From Romboutsia maritimum (GTDB lineage: Bacteria > Bacillota > Clostridia > Peptostreptococcales > Peptostreptococcaceae), in assembly GCF_002251085.2 (NCBI RefSeq), contig NZ_NOJZ02000007.1, forward strand, positions 1 to 64,000: DNA of 64,000 nucleotides. Reading direction: 5' to 3'. Shown here piece by piece: positions 53,969 through 63,725 of the stretch; position 1 is the stretch's first letter; each line of letters begins with the position of its first letter. The notes beneath the pieces are model-generated. The model had not been told where the DNA came from. It searched no databases and was given only the letters and a program-made list of their open reading frames with translations. A program made the position numbers and the translations under genes.

Positions 53969-54772
53969 TTACTCACTCATCTTTTTAGATTTATCTACAC
54001 ATGCACATATTGCTTTTATTATTGATGAACGCATACCTTCTTCTTCTAATACTCTAACTGCTTCTATTGTAGTTCCTCCAGGGGAACAAACCATATCTTT
54101 TAATTCTCCTGGATGTTTTCCTGTTTCTAAAACCATTTTTGCCGAACCCATAACTGCTTGTGCTGCAAATTTATAAGCTTGTTTTCTTGGCATTCCAGCA
54201 ATTACAGCTGCATCTGCCATTGCTTCTATAAACATAAATACATACGCTGGACTAGATCCACTTACACCTATAGCTGAATCTATTAAATTTTCTTCTACCA
54301 CTTCAGATTTTCCAAAAGAATCAAATATCATTTTTACTAACTCTAAATCTTCATCTGTTATATTTTTATTTTTACAAATAGCCGACATTCCTTGTCCAAC
54401 TAGTGCTGGTGTATTTGGCATAGTTCTTATTATTTTTTTATCACTTTGAATTACTTCTTCTATTGATTTTATAGTTTTTCCCGCTGCTATTGTAACTATT
54501 ATTTTATCTTTATCTATAAATTCTTTTACTTCATCTAATACTCTATTATATACATTAGGCTTGACTGCTACTATTATTATATCTGAGTTTTTAACTACTT
54601 CCTTTGAGTTTTTAGTAACATTTATCTTAAATTCATCTTTTATTTTATCTAATGTAGATGTAGTTCTTGCAGAAGCTATAATTTTATTTGGATGTAATAA
54701 ATTGGATTTTATTATTCCTCCTATCATAGCACACGCCATGTTCCCCGCTCCTATAAATCCTATTTTTTTCAT
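53969..54772 (-). CDS. proC: Pyrroline-5-carboxylate reductase
   Basis: A 267-residue enzyme catalysing the last step of proline synthesis, reducing pyrroline-5-carboxylate with NADPH. The N-terminal Rossmann motif is IGAGNMACAMIGGI, and the C-terminal family signature is MVCSPGGTTIEAVRVLEEEGMR. It has a good AGGAGAA site and follows the glycosylase gene after 18 bases, so the two are co-transcribed. The functional link between them is not obvious. Confidence 0.94.
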   Translation of the reverse strand: MKKIGFIGAGNMACAMIGGIIKSNLLHPNKIIASARTTSTLDKIKDEFKINVTKNSKEVVKNSDIIIVAVKPNVYNRVLDEVKEFIDKDKIIVTIAAGKTIKSIEEVIQSDKKIIRTMPNTPALVGQGMSAICKNKNITDEDLELVKMIFDSFGKSEVVEENLIDSAIGVSGSSPAYVFMFIEAMADAAVIAGMPRKQAYKFAAQAVMGSAKMVLETGKHPGELKDMVCSPGGTTIEAVRVLEEEGMRSSIIKAICACVDKSKKMSE

Positions 54773-54790
54773 AATTTTTCTCCTACATTT

Positions 54791-55429
54791 TCATTTATTT
54801 TTTACTGATACATATTTATTGTCTTTTATATAAAATCTCCATAAATAATCCTTTGCCTCTTCTGCGTAGTCAATATTTATTCGTTTGCCCATTTCCATGT
54901 TAATATTTTCATCACTAAGCACTTTTTCTTTTTCATTATTATAATAAAAATCACTTATGTACAATTGTCCATCTGTTATACTTTTACAATTTAAGCTTCT
55001 ATCAATTTTTAATGCTTTGCAAAGTTTTCCTGGACCATTCGTTATATTTTTCTTCTGGTAAGATGTTAAATCTTTATAATCCTTTTCATATCTATTAAAT
55101 GAAATATCATCTACACCCATTATAGGTTCTATGCCTCTTATCAATACACATTCTGGTATATTTTCTTTATTTGCTGATATATTTAAACAATGATACATTC
55201 CATAGATTAAATACACATATATATGTCCCCCATCTAAATATAATGGCTTTGTTCTGTCAGTTTTTTTATCACCGTATACATGTGCTCCCTTATCACTTAC
55301 TCCCATATATGCTTCTGTTTCTACTATCTTAGTTACTATGTACTTATCATCATACTCTCTGATAAGATATTTTCCTAATATATCTTTAGCTAAATTTATT
55401 CCATCTTTTCTAAAAAAACTTATATTCAA
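54791..55429 (-). CDS. DNA-3-methyladenine glycosylase (AAG/MPG type)
   Basis: A 212-residue base-excision repair enzyme that removes alkylated purines such as 3-methyladenine and hypoxanthine. AAG-type motifs include LGKYLIRE, VETEAYMG (catalytic Glu), YGMYHCLNIS and NGPGKLCKAL. Length agrees with bacterial members. It is the first gene of a short operon with proC and has AGGTGA before its start. Confidence 0.92.
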   Translation of the reverse strand: MNISFFRKDGINLAKDILGKYLIREYDDKYIVTKIVETEAYMGVSDKGAHVYGDKKTDRTKPLYLDGGHIYVYLIYGMYHCLNISANKENIPECVLIRGIEPIMGVDDISFNRYEKDYKDLTSYQKKNITNGPGKLCKALKIDRSLNCKSITDGQLYISDFYYNNEKEKVLSDENINMEMGKRINIDYAEEAKDYLWRFYIKDNKYVSVKNK

Positions 55430-55479
55430 AATATCACCTCTACCTGTAAATATAGATTTAATCTAGATAGTTTCTTTTT

Positions 55480-58239
55480 TTATTTATAAATATCAAAAAA
55501 TTCTATTTCAATTTTTTCTATATTACTATTGTAATTATCCTTAACATTAACAGTTTCTACTACTTCTTTTATTGGAAATAAAACCGTAACTTTAGTGCCT
55601 TCTCCAATCTTACTATCTATATACATATCCCCCTTTTGAAGCTCTACTAATGATTTTGTAAGATATAGTCCTATTCCACTACCAAATTCATTAGATATAT
55701 TACTATTTTCTATTTGTTGAAATCTTTCACATATAAAATTAAGTTTTTCCTTTTCTATACCAACACCACTATCTTTTATACTTATTTCCACCATATTATT
55801 TTTTTTATTTACTTGTACTTTTATCTGTCCATTTTTTGGCGTGAATTTTATAGCATTAGAAAGTATATTTAGTATTACTCTTTCCATAGCTTCTGGATCT
55901 AAACCTACTATTAAAGATTCTTGATTAGCTTCAAATGTTAATTTTATATTTTTCGATTCTGCATATGCTAAAATAGAGGTAACTATTTTTTCTGTAATAT
56001 AAACAATATCAAAGTTTGTAGCATTAAATTTATATAAATCTGATTTAACTTGAGATATATTTATTATGTTTTCAATAAGCCTTAAAAGTCTAAACATATT
56101 TTGCTTAGTGATTTTTATGTGTTTATTAACTATGTCATTTACATCTTTAATTTTATTTTTTTTATATAAACTTTCTATTAGTTGAGTAGAGCTATATATA
56201 TTATTTAAAGGAGTTTTTATTTCATGAGACATATTTGTGAAAAATGCCATTTTTAGATTATCATACTCCCTTTGTCTAATTAAATCTCCCTTTATTTTTT
56301 CAGCTTCTTTTTCCTCTTTAATATCTTTAATTAATCTAAGCTTAGCTTCTCTTTCTCCAAATATCATTTTTTTTGAAATTATTCTTATTTCTTTATTTTC
56401 TTTATTTTCATTCTCTATATTTATTATCTTATCTTCACAACCTAAATAAATATTATGTATATACTCCTTTATTATATTATTTCTATATTTTTGAACTATT
56501 AAGCCTCTTTTATCTTCATTTATTCCTAATAATAATTTTAATTCTTTATTAGTATACAAAACTCTGTTAGTTTTTATATCTTCAACTAATATAGCTTCTG
56601 GAATCGCATCTAAAACTTTTTTATAAATTATCTTTTGATCGTTTCTTTTCTTCCTTATTATCATTTCTTCAGTTACATTTTTAATATTTAATAGCTTAAA
56701 TAATTCTTTTTCAACAATATAGTCTTTAATATTAACTTCCACTATTTTATAATTTTTATTATTATTTAAAACTAAATAGTTTTTCACATAATCTCCATCT
56801 TCACAATAATTAAGCTTATCTATGTTCTCTTTTATACTTCTGTTAATGATTTTATACTCTCTTGTATCAAATTCTTGTACTTTCACTTTTTCTATAAATT
56901 CAGCCATAGAGATATTTTTCAATTCATCCTCAGGATATCCAAATTTTTCTTCAAATTTCTTATTTACACTAGTTATTTTATCTTCATAATTAGTTTTACC
57001 TGTAGTTTTCATCATTATCGCACAAGGAATATTGTATACTATTTTTTTATATTCCTCATTTAATGATATTAATTCTTCTTCCATTTTCTTTTCTTTCGTA
57101 ATATTAATAAGACTTATTAAATATCCAGTGTTTTCTTTATAACTACTTTTAGTTACATTTAACATATATATTTTATCATTTAAATATATTATTTCATCTA
57201 ACGAATTGTTATTATTTATTTCTCTATATAAATTTTTTAATAATTTTTCATTATAATTATTCCCAAAAACTTCACTGAAATTTGTTACTTTCTCATTAAA
57301 TACTTGTCTAAATTGATTATTTTTATGTATTATATTAAAATTTTCATCTGTTACAATAGTTAAACTAGGCATAAATAAAAAAGTAGTTTTTAATAATTCA
57401 TTTTTTTTATTTATGCAATTTTTCAATTTATTTTGTACTAAAATTTTACTTTTTATTGATAAATTATCAAAATCAATTTTTTTAGAATTTATATCTAATA
57501 CCTTATTATTTTTATCTAACTCAATAAATGGATATATCAAATTATATTTAATGGTACATCTATATCCATAATAAACATAATTAAATAATAATAATAATGT
57601 GATAATAAAAAATATCTTGTAATTAAATATCTTATAAAATAAATATGTGATTTGTGATATTATTATATAATTGCCTAAATTCATCATAACTTTATAATAT
57701 TTTTCCTTATTATGTAATTTATGTATTATTAATAAATTTATAACTGATATTATTATATCAATGATTATCCTAGCTTCATATATCTCATTACTTGAAAATC
57801 TCATATTTAAAATTATATGTAAAAAAATAACCATAATATAAGCACAAATTATCTTATATTTGTAAAATGAATTTTTTGCTATTTTAAATAAATATAAAAT
57901 TCTTGATATATTCACTATGCTAAATGTTAATAAAATTGCTGTTCTTTGATAAATAAATATATTACAAAAGCTATATGCTTGAGCAAAAATTAATATAATA
58001 GAACTAATTTGTAATATTCTTATAAAATTTTCTTGATTTGAATTTTTTAAGTACATTGCATTATGTCCAAATATTAGTAAAATGCTAATTCCAAATGCAT
58101 TTATAGATATAACATATAAATTTATATTATATATTGCAAGAATAATTAAAAATAAATTTAATAAAAAACATATTCTTTTATTATTGAATGATAAATTTTT
58201 AAAGTTTTCCTCTTCTATTTCTATATAAGCTTCTCCCAT
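55480..58239 (-). CDS. Large orphan membrane histidine kinase with PAS domains
   Basis: A 919-residue kinase. The first 240 residues form seven to eight hydrophobic helices. A helical linker and about three PAS-like domains (near 285-385, 395-510 and 530-630) follow. HisKA has the phosphoacceptor His near residue 671 in FFTNMSHEIKTPLNN, and the ATPase domain has DSGVGI and FGSGIGLYLTKSL. There is no receiver domain and no response regulator gene nearby. In clostridia, orphan PAS kinases of this kind often act on Spo0A, so a role in sporulation entry is possible but not shown. Confidence 0.87.
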   Translation of the reverse strand: MGEAYIEIEEENFKNLSFNNKRICFLLNLFLIILAIYNINLYVISINAFGISILLIFGHNAMYLKNSNQENFIRILQISSIILIFAQAYSFCNIFIYQRTAILLTFSIVNISRILYLFKIAKNSFYKYKIICAYIMVIFLHIILNMRFSSNEIYEARIIIDIIISVINLLIIHKLHNKEKYYKVMMNLGNYIIISQITYLFYKIFNYKIFFIITLLLLFNYVYYGYRCTIKYNLIYPFIELDKNNKVLDINSKKIDFDNLSIKSKILVQNKLKNCINKKNELLKTTFLFMPSLTIVTDENFNIIHKNNQFRQVFNEKVTNFSEVFGNNYNEKLLKNLYREINNNNSLDEIIYLNDKIYMLNVTKSSYKENTGYLISLINITKEKKMEEELISLNEEYKKIVYNIPCAIMMKTTGKTNYEDKITSVNKKFEEKFGYPEDELKNISMAEFIEKVKVQEFDTREYKIINRSIKENIDKLNYCEDGDYVKNYLVLNNNKNYKIVEVNIKDYIVEKELFKLLNIKNVTEEMIIRKKRNDQKIIYKKVLDAIPEAILVEDIKTNRVLYTNKELKLLLGINEDKRGLIVQKYRNNIIKEYIHNIYLGCEDKIINIENENKENKEIRIISKKMIFGEREAKLRLIKDIKEEKEAEKIKGDLIRQREYDNLKMAFFTNMSHEIKTPLNNIYSSTQLIESLYKKNKIKDVNDIVNKHIKITKQNMFRLLRLIENIINISQVKSDLYKFNATNFDIVYITEKIVTSILAYAESKNIKLTFEANQESLIVGLDPEAMERVILNILSNAIKFTPKNGQIKVQVNKKNNMVEISIKDSGVGIEKEKLNFICERFQQIENSNISNEFGSGIGLYLTKSLVELQKGDMYIDSKIGEGTKVTVLFPIKEVVETVNVKDNYNSNIEKIEIEFFDIYK

Positions 58240-58359
58240 AAAATCACCACTTTTTTCATATTTATACCATTATATTATCATTATTTATGAAAGAAATTTG
58301 TCATTTTGTGATTAAAAAACATTATTGTTTATTTAAATGATATAAAATTATATATATTT

Positions 58360-58401
58360 AAAAAAATTGTCTCAAAATCTAAATATTGATTTTGAGACAA
58401 T
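58360..58401 (-). terminator. Terminator of the metNIQ operon
   Basis: ATTGTCTCAAAATC (58366-58379) pairs with GATTTTGAGACAAT (58388-58401). T6 follows on the minus strand, just after metQ. Confidence 0.8.
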
Positions 58402-58415
58402 CTCTTTTGTTAATA

Positions 58416-59213
58416 TTAAAAAGAAGTAATTATACTTCCTTTGTATTTTGTTTTTATAAACTCTTTAGCTTCTTTACTAGTTAAAGCTTTTGTTAAAGCT
58501 TTTACTTTCTCACTATCTTTATTATCCTCTCTACATGCCAATATATTAGAGTATGGAGAATCTTTTGACTCCATTATTAAAGCATCATTAGTTGGATTTA
58601 AATTTGCACTTAAAGCATAATTTGTATTTATTACTGCCCCATCCACATCTTTTAATACTGTTGGCAATTGTTCTGCATTCATTTCTACTATGTCAAGATT
58701 TTTAGAATTTTCTGTTATATCTTTAATTCCTAAAAGTTCTTGGTTTTTAATTTTTATTATTCCATTGTCTGCTAACAACTTTAATGCTCTTGAACCATTT
58801 GTTGGATCGTTTGGTATCGCTATTTTGCCTTTATTTTTTATATCTTTTATGTCTTTTATATTACTTGAATAAAACCCCATAGGTTCTAAATGTATTTTTG
58901 ATGTATAAGTAAGTTTATACCCCTTTTCTTTTATCGTTTCATCCAAATATGGTGCATGTTGAAAATAATTAGCATCTAATGAACCTTCGCTTAATGCTGT
59001 ATTTGGAAGTACATAATCATCAAATATCTTAATGTCTAATTTATATCCTTCTTTTTCTAAGTTTGGTTTTATAGCTTCTAAAATTTCTGCATGAGGAGTT
59101 GATGATGCTCCTACTGTAATTGTTTTATCATCTTTGTTAGTTCCAGAACAACCTACTAGTGATACTACTAATGCTGATGCTACTGATAAAGTTAATATTT
59201 TTTTTATTTTCAT
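58416..59213 (-). CDS. metQ: Methionine-binding lipoprotein MetQ
   Basis: A 265-residue NlpA-type lipoprotein with lipobox VVSLVGC near residue 22. Signature stretches are ITVGASSTPHAEIL, LSEGSLDANYFQHAPYL and KIAIPNDPTNGSRALKLL. It binds methionine outside the membrane for the MetNI transporter. The ATG at 59213 follows GGGGGG six bases upstream and is preferred to an ATG seven codons further up. It is the last gene of the SAM-riboswitch operon. Confidence 0.93.
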   Translation of the reverse strand: MKIKKILTLSVASALVVSLVGCSGTNKDDKTITVGASSTPHAEILEAIKPNLEKEGYKLDIKIFDDYVLPNTALSEGSLDANYFQHAPYLDETIKEKGYKLTYTSKIHLEPMGFYSSNIKDIKDIKNKGKIAIPNDPTNGSRALKLLADNGIIKIKNQELLGIKDITENSKNLDIVEMNAEQLPTVLKDVDGAVINTNYALSANLNPTNDALIMESKDSPYSNILACREDNKDSEKVKALTKALTSKEAKEFIKTKYKGSIITSF

Positions 59214-59248
59214 TTTTTTTCCCCCTATAATCATTTTTTTATTTTTTA

Positions 59249-59905
59249 TTATCTTAACTTTCTATATACTAAATTTCCTATTCCTTGAATTATTTGAACT
59301 AATATAACTAAAGTTACTACTGTATAAATCATGACTGCTGTATCAAATCTTAGATGTCCATATGTAAGTGCTACATTTCCAAGACCTCCTGCACCTACTG
59401 CCCCAGCCATTGCAGTATATCCAAGTATTGATATTATAGAAAGTGTAATCCCAGATATAATAGATGGCATAGCCTCTTTTATCATCACTTTAAATATTAT
59501 TTGTTTCTTTGTTGCACCAAATGATTTTGCTGCTTCTACTAATCCCTTATCAACTTCATTTAACGCACTTTCTATTATTCTTGCTATAAATGGTGCAGAC
59601 CCAATAGTTATAGGTACCACTGCTGCATTCTCTCCAATACTAGTTCCTACTATTAATCTTGTTATTGGTATTAATGCTACTATAAGTATCATAAATGGAA
59701 AACTTCTTAATGTGTTTACTATAAAATCTAAAATTTTATATATTGTTTTATTAGGTTTTAACCCATCTTGTTTAGTTACAACTAATATGATTGCAACTAT
59801 AATACCTACTACTGTTGCAATTATTGTAGGAACTATTATCATATACATAGTTTGTAGCAATGCTTTTAGTAAAATATTATTTATATATTCACTTAAACTA
59901 GTCAT
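59249..59905 (-). CDS. metI: Methionine ABC permease MetI
   Basis: A 218-residue permease with five helices and the conserved EAA loop (SALNEVDKGLVEAAKSFGATKKQIIFKV). It is the membrane subunit of the methionine importer. The gene overlaps metN by eight bases, so the two are translationally coupled. Confidence 0.93.
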   Translation of the reverse strand: MTSLSEYINNILLKALLQTMYMIIVPTIIATVVGIIVAIILVVTKQDGLKPNKTIYKILDFIVNTLRSFPFMILIVALIPITRLIVGTSIGENAAVVPITIGSAPFIARIIESALNEVDKGLVEAAKSFGATKKQIIFKVMIKEAMPSIISGITLSIISILGYTAMAGAVGAGGLGNVALTYGHLRFDTAVMIYTVVTLVILVQIIQGIGNLVYRKLR

Positions 59906-60863
59906 TTATTATCTCCTCCCATCTTATTTTTTCTTTATCAAGATATTGTCTTACATCATCTCCATTATTTGCTGGTACATTTATTATTAAAGAACCTAAT
60001 ATGTTTTTTCTGAATTTTTCCAATCTTCCGAAAATTATTGAGAAATTTATGTCTAAATCTCTAGCCATCTTGGTTATAATAGTGTCATTTGAAATTTCTT
60101 TTGGAAATAGTATTTTTATATTTATACCTTTTGGCAATACTATATTTTCTTCTCCTACTAACGCTCTAAGTCCATTTCTATTGTGAAGAAAAACTTCTTC
60201 TGTATCATCTATCTCTAAAACCTTTCCACCTTCCATTATGGCTACCCTTGTGCATATTTGCTTTATAACTTCCATTTGATGAGTTACTATAACTATTGTT
60301 ATCCCTAACTTATTATTTATATCTTGTAATAAATTTAATATTGATTTAGTTGTATTTGGATCTAATGCTGATGTTGCTTCATCGCAAAGAATCACTTTAG
60401 GATTTAATGCCAATGCTCTTGCTATTGCAACTCTTTGCTTTTGACCTCCACTTAAATTTCTAGGTTTTTCATTTCTTTTATTACTTATTCCTACTAGGTC
60501 TAATAATTCCAAAACTCTCCTTTTAATTTCATCCTTAGAATACTTAAAACATTCTAAAGGTAATGCAATATTTTCAAATACTGTCTTTCTTTCAAGTAAA
60601 GAAAATTGTTGAAATATCATTCCTAAATCTTTTCTAAGTTCTCTTAATTCTTTTTCATTTAAGTTTTTTACATTTTTATTATTCACTAAAATTTCACCAT
60701 TTTTATAATCTTCTAATCTATTTATACATCTAAGTAATGTGGATTTTCCTGCTCCACTATGACCTATAATTCCAAATATCTCTCCAGATTTTATAGTCAT
60801 ACTTACATCATCTAATACCTTTATATCTTGATAGTATTTGTCAATATTTTTTATCTCAATCAT
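59898..60863 (-). CDS. metN: Methionine ABC ATPase MetN
   Basis: A 321-residue ATPase with Walker A GHSGAGKST, signature LSGGQKQR, Walker B VILCDEATSALD and a C-terminal NIL domain (about 245-320). In this family the NIL domain binds methionine and inhibits uptake when the cell is replete. It is the first gene after the SAM-I riboswitch and has a GGGGG ribosome binding site. Confidence 0.94.
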   Translation of the reverse strand: MIEIKNIDKYYQDIKVLDDVSMTIKSGEIFGIIGHSGAGKSTLLRCINRLEDYKNGEILVNNKNVKNLNEKELRELRKDLGMIFQQFSLLERKTVFENIALPLECFKYSKDEIKRRVLELLDLVGISNKRNEKPRNLSGGQKQRVAIARALALNPKVILCDEATSALDPNTTKSILNLLQDINNKLGITIVIVTHQMEVIKQICTRVAIMEGGKVLEIDDTEEVFLHNRNGLRALVGEENIVLPKGINIKILFPKEISNDTIITKMARDLDINFSIIFGRLEKFRKNILGSLIINVPANNGDDVRQYLDKEKIRWEEIIND

Positions 60864-60910
60864 ACTAATCCCCCCTATTCAATTGATAAGCTTAACAAAT
60901 TAAAATTAAT

Positions 60911-61057
60911 AAAAGCCTGAGTATAAACTCAGGCTTTTTAGGCAATTTATACTCATCTTTCAACTTTTATAAGTTGCTGGATTTAGCACCATGTATATAA
61001 ATATATACTGGTTGCCGGGTTTCATAGGGCCAGTCCCTCCGCCTCTCTTGATAAGAC
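60911..61057 (-). promoter_or_regulatory. SAM-I (S-box) riboswitch with terminator
   Basis: On the minus strand the aptamer starts CTTATCAAGAGAGGCGGAGG, followed by GGCCCTATGAAACCCGGCAACC, the S-box core. P1 closes with GATGAG near 60952-60957. The terminator stem (60911-60922 with 60927-60938, arm AAAAGCCTGAGT) follows. GAGTATAAA at the aptamer's 3' edge can pair with the terminator's TTTATACTC, giving the antiterminator. SAM should switch off metNIQ. Confidence 0.95.
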
Positions 61058-61142
61058 TATATTCAATTTTATTATTTATTTGTTAATATATTTAAATACT
61101 ATATTATTTGGATATATATGTCAACAGTTTTTTATTTTAATA

Positions 61143-61742
61143 TTATTTTTTATTAGTATCCTTTATCCCTAATTTATTTTTAATATCATTTAGTATTTTA
61201 TTAAATCCATTCTCTGTTTCATTTTCAATTTTAGTTGTATCATTTACTAATTTTATAAATTCATCCTTTGGTTTTTTCATTGCATCATCTGGTAATTGAT
61301 CTAATTTTTTAATTTTTTCATCTAAATTTTTAATCAATTTTTCACCTTCTGAAATTAACTCATCATTTGTTTTCTTTAACTCTTTGTCGTCAGTTTTAAC
61401 ATCCTTTTTTAATGAATCTATAAATGATTGTATTTTTTGTTTACTATCTTGGTAGGCAACTTTTAAATCTGATACATATTTTTCATTACCAGGATATTTT
61501 TCAGTTTCATAAGTCTTTTTTATAGATTCTATATCATTATATTTATTATAATCAGGTAAGTTTACTAAATAATCATTATAATATTTTGAAAAATTAGTTG
61601 AATACTCATCATTAGGTCTTGCATTTTCCTCTTGAACTGTATTTTTAGGAACTTCTTTTTGAGTTTTTTCTTTATTACACCCTACTACTCCTATTGTTAA
61701 TGCTAAAGCTAAACCTATTGTTACTATCTTATTTTTATTCAT
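61143..61742 (-). CDS. Lysine-rich lipoprotein A
   Basis: A 199-residue lipoprotein with signal peptide and lipobox IGVVGC (Cys near 22), followed by a charged, helical Lys/Asp/Glu-rich domain without a recognised family. It resembles the next protein upstream in length, composition and C-terminal ending (KLGIKD versus YLGIDL), so the two are probably paralogues. It has a GGAGGGG site and lies 36 bases after that gene. Its function is unknown; it is anchored to the outer face of the membrane. Confidence 0.7.
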   Translation of the reverse strand: MNKNKIVTIGLALALTIGVVGCNKEKTQKEVPKNTVQEENARPNDEYSTNFSKYYNDYLVNLPDYNKYNDIESIKKTYETEKYPGNEKYVSDLKVAYQDSKQKIQSFIDSLKKDVKTDDKELKKTNDELISEGEKLIKNLDEKIKKLDQLPDDAMKKPKDEFIKLVNDTTKIENETENGFNKILNDIKNKLGIKDTNKK

Positions 61743-61778
61743 TATTACCCCTCCTAAATTATGTGTATTAATAATTTA

Positions 61779-62384
61779 TTATTTTTGTAAATCTATACCT
61801 AAATAATCTTCTATCTTTTGTAGTTTTTCATCAAATTTATTAGTAAATAAATCTTCTTTGATTAAAGTTTCATTTAAATAATCTAAGATTTCTTTTATTG
61901 GTTTAGTCAATATATCTTTATCTACTTTGTCTATTGCTAATTTTTGATTATCAATATCTTTAACTAACTTTTGAGATTCTTCAAATAATTCATTATTTAA
62001 ATTGCTTAATTTTTCATCTTCTATTTTTAGATTTGAAATGGTTTTTGAAAATTCATTAATATTAGATTTACTTTCATCTAATATTAATTTAAAATCTTCA
62101 ACAAATTTATTAATATCTTTTTGACTATTATTTGATAATAAATTTTCTAAATCATCATATTCCTTTATATCTAGTGGTTGAATATATTTATCATAGCTTT
62201 TTGTAAGTAATTCTTTATATTCATCCTTATTCATACCCTTGTTATTATCTTGTTTTTGATCTTGAATTTGATTTTTCTTTTCATTTTGTTGTGTTTTATT
62301 TTCGTTAGTTGAATTATTACATCCTGTCATACTTATTAAAAATATCGTTACAAAAAAAATTGATAGTATTTTATTTAGTTTCAA
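61779..62384 (-). CDS. Lysine-rich lipoprotein B, upstream region replaced by an insertion sequence
   Basis: A 201-residue lipoprotein with lipobox ISMTGC and a charged helical domain related to the neighbouring lipoprotein. I place the start at the TTG at 62384, giving a normal signal peptide (MKLNKILSIFFVTIFLISMTGC in outline). The ATG at 62423 would add 13 atypical residues. Neither start has a good ribosome binding site. The IS607-type element ends about 40 bases upstream, so insertion has probably removed the native promoter and leader. Expression may depend on readthrough from the element. Confidence 0.6.
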   Translation of the reverse strand: MKLNKILSIFFVTIFLISMTGCNNSTNENKTQQNEKKNQIQDQKQDNNKGMNKDEYKELLTKSYDKYIQPLDIKEYDDLENLLSNNSQKDINKFVEDFKLILDESKSNINEFSKTISNLKIEDEKLSNLNNELFEESQKLVKDIDNQKLAIDKVDKDILTKPIKEILDYLNETLIKEDLFTNKFDEKLQKIEDYLGIDLQK

Positions 62385-62426
62385 TTTATATCTGCTACTC
62401 AAAATATGGTCAAATGTATCCATATC

Positions 62427-62640
62427 GAGATTATTTCTGCTTCACAGAACCTCGCCTTGCCTAAGCTACTACGATTTGGTATAGTTCTTTACAAACGTAA
62501 ATTCCGAAGTTAGCCCTCCGTACATATATAAGTGCTTTTTCAGTTAAGCTATCTTATATTTTTTAGCATTTTTAAGGTTATAACTTGCATTTAAATCTCT
62601 ATCAATTACAAGATTACACTTTTCATTAGGACACTTATAT
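62427..62640 (-). ncRNA. Predicted TnpB guide (omega) RNA
   Basis: TnpB nucleases use an RNA formed from the 3' end of their own gene plus the element's right end, with the guide taken from flanking DNA. Here about 115 structured-looking bases follow the tnpB stop and end at the hairpin 62427-62453. Bases from 62426 downward (about 62407-62426, minus strand) would be the guide. The 5' limit inside tnpB is uncertain. Confidence 0.55.
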
Positions 62641-63725
62641 ATCCTATCTTTTAGTTTTAAATCCTTTTTAACCTCTTTACAGTTACTACAAGTTTTACTT
62701 GATGGATAAAATCTATCAACTATCCTAAGTTCTATATTATTTTGTTTACACTTAGAAGTTAGCTTAGTTCTAAACTCAAAGAATTTTTGACTTGCAATAG
62801 CTTTAGATAAATGCTTATTTTTCATCATATTAGAAATTGCTAAATCTTCAATAGTAACATAGCTTGGTTTTTGCTCTATTATTGAAGATACAGTTTTATT
62901 AATATAATCAGTTCTTATATCAGTTAATCTCTGATGAAGTTTTTGTACTTTGACTATTTGCTTTTGAATATTTTGACGAGTAGCTACTCCTTCTTTTATA
63001 TTTTTATTTCTAACTTTTAAACTCTCATATTTCCTTGAAAGTTTTCTTTGTTCTCTTTTTAACTTCTTTTCAACTTTTTTAACTATTGAAGTTTTATTTA
63101 TATTTTTAAATTTATTTCCATCTGAACATATTGCAAAATCTTTAATGCCAAGGTCAATCCCTATACCTTCATTTGCAGGTTTAGGGATTTCTATATCATT
63201 TTCTTCAACTAATATTGAAACATAGTATCTATTTGATTTTTGACTTACTGTCCCACTTTTAACTGTCGAGTTAGTCGGTATATATCCAAACTCTTTAAGC
63301 CTTATCCAACCAAAAGTAGGTATCTTAACCCTATGTCTTTCTAAAGTCCAATCAGTTTTATTATTCTTAGGAAAATATGCTTTTACATCTTTATTTTTCT
63401 TTTTCTTGAACTTAGGAAAACCTCTCTTACCATTAAAGAACTCTTTAAAAGCTTTATCTCCATTCATAATGGCTTGTTTAGTAGCTTTAGAAGATACCTC
63501 TTTGATCCATTTCATATCTTGATTGTTAGGTATATATTCGTTATTTAACCATTTAGAAAAATCCATACCACTTACAAATTTTCCTTCTCTTTCATAAACA
63601 TCTTTGTTACGAGCGATGTAAAAGTTGTATATAAATCTACTCACACCAATAGTTTGATGTATTTTATGTTTTTGCTCTTGAGTAGGATTAATTTCTATCT
63701 TGTATGCTCTTTTCAACTTCTTCAT
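62544..63725 (-). CDS. tnpB: TnpB RNA-guided nuclease, intact
   Basis: A 393-residue protein with all catalytic features of active TnpB: RuvC-I Asp191 in IGIDLGIKDF, RuvC-II Glu293 in TIEDLA, RuvC-III Asp in DRDLNAS (375-381) and a zinc finger (C346, C349, C365, C370). The N-terminal helix-turn-helix and OB-like part starts YKIEINPTQEQK. TnpB cuts DNA at sites matching the omega RNA guide next to a short motif and helps retain the element. It overlaps tnpA by 38 bases. It appears undamaged. Confidence 0.92.
   Translation of the reverse strand: MKKLKRAYKIEINPTQEQKHKIHQTIGVSRFIYNFYIARNKDVYEREGKFVSGMDFSKWLNNEYIPNNQDMKWIKEVSSKATKQAIMNGDKAFKEFFNGKRGFPKFKKKKNKDVKAYFPKNNKTDWTLERHRVKIPTFGWIRLKEFGYIPTNSTVKSGTVSQKSNRYYVSILVEENDIEIPKPANEGIGIDLGIKDFAICSDGNKFKNINKTSIVKKVEKKLKREQRKLSRKYESLKVRNKNIKEGVATRQNIQKQIVKVQKLHQRLTDIRTDYINKTVSSIIEQKPSYVTIEDLAISNMMKNKHLSKAIASQKFFEFRTKLTSKCKQNNIELRIVDRFYPSSKTCSNCKEVKKDLKLKDRIYKCPNEKCNLVIDRDLNASYNLKNAKKYKIA

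Noticed and set aside
59331-59990. Plus-strand open frame of 219 codons across metI and metN
   Set aside because: It is antisense to two clear transporter genes, has unnatural composition and no ribosome binding site.
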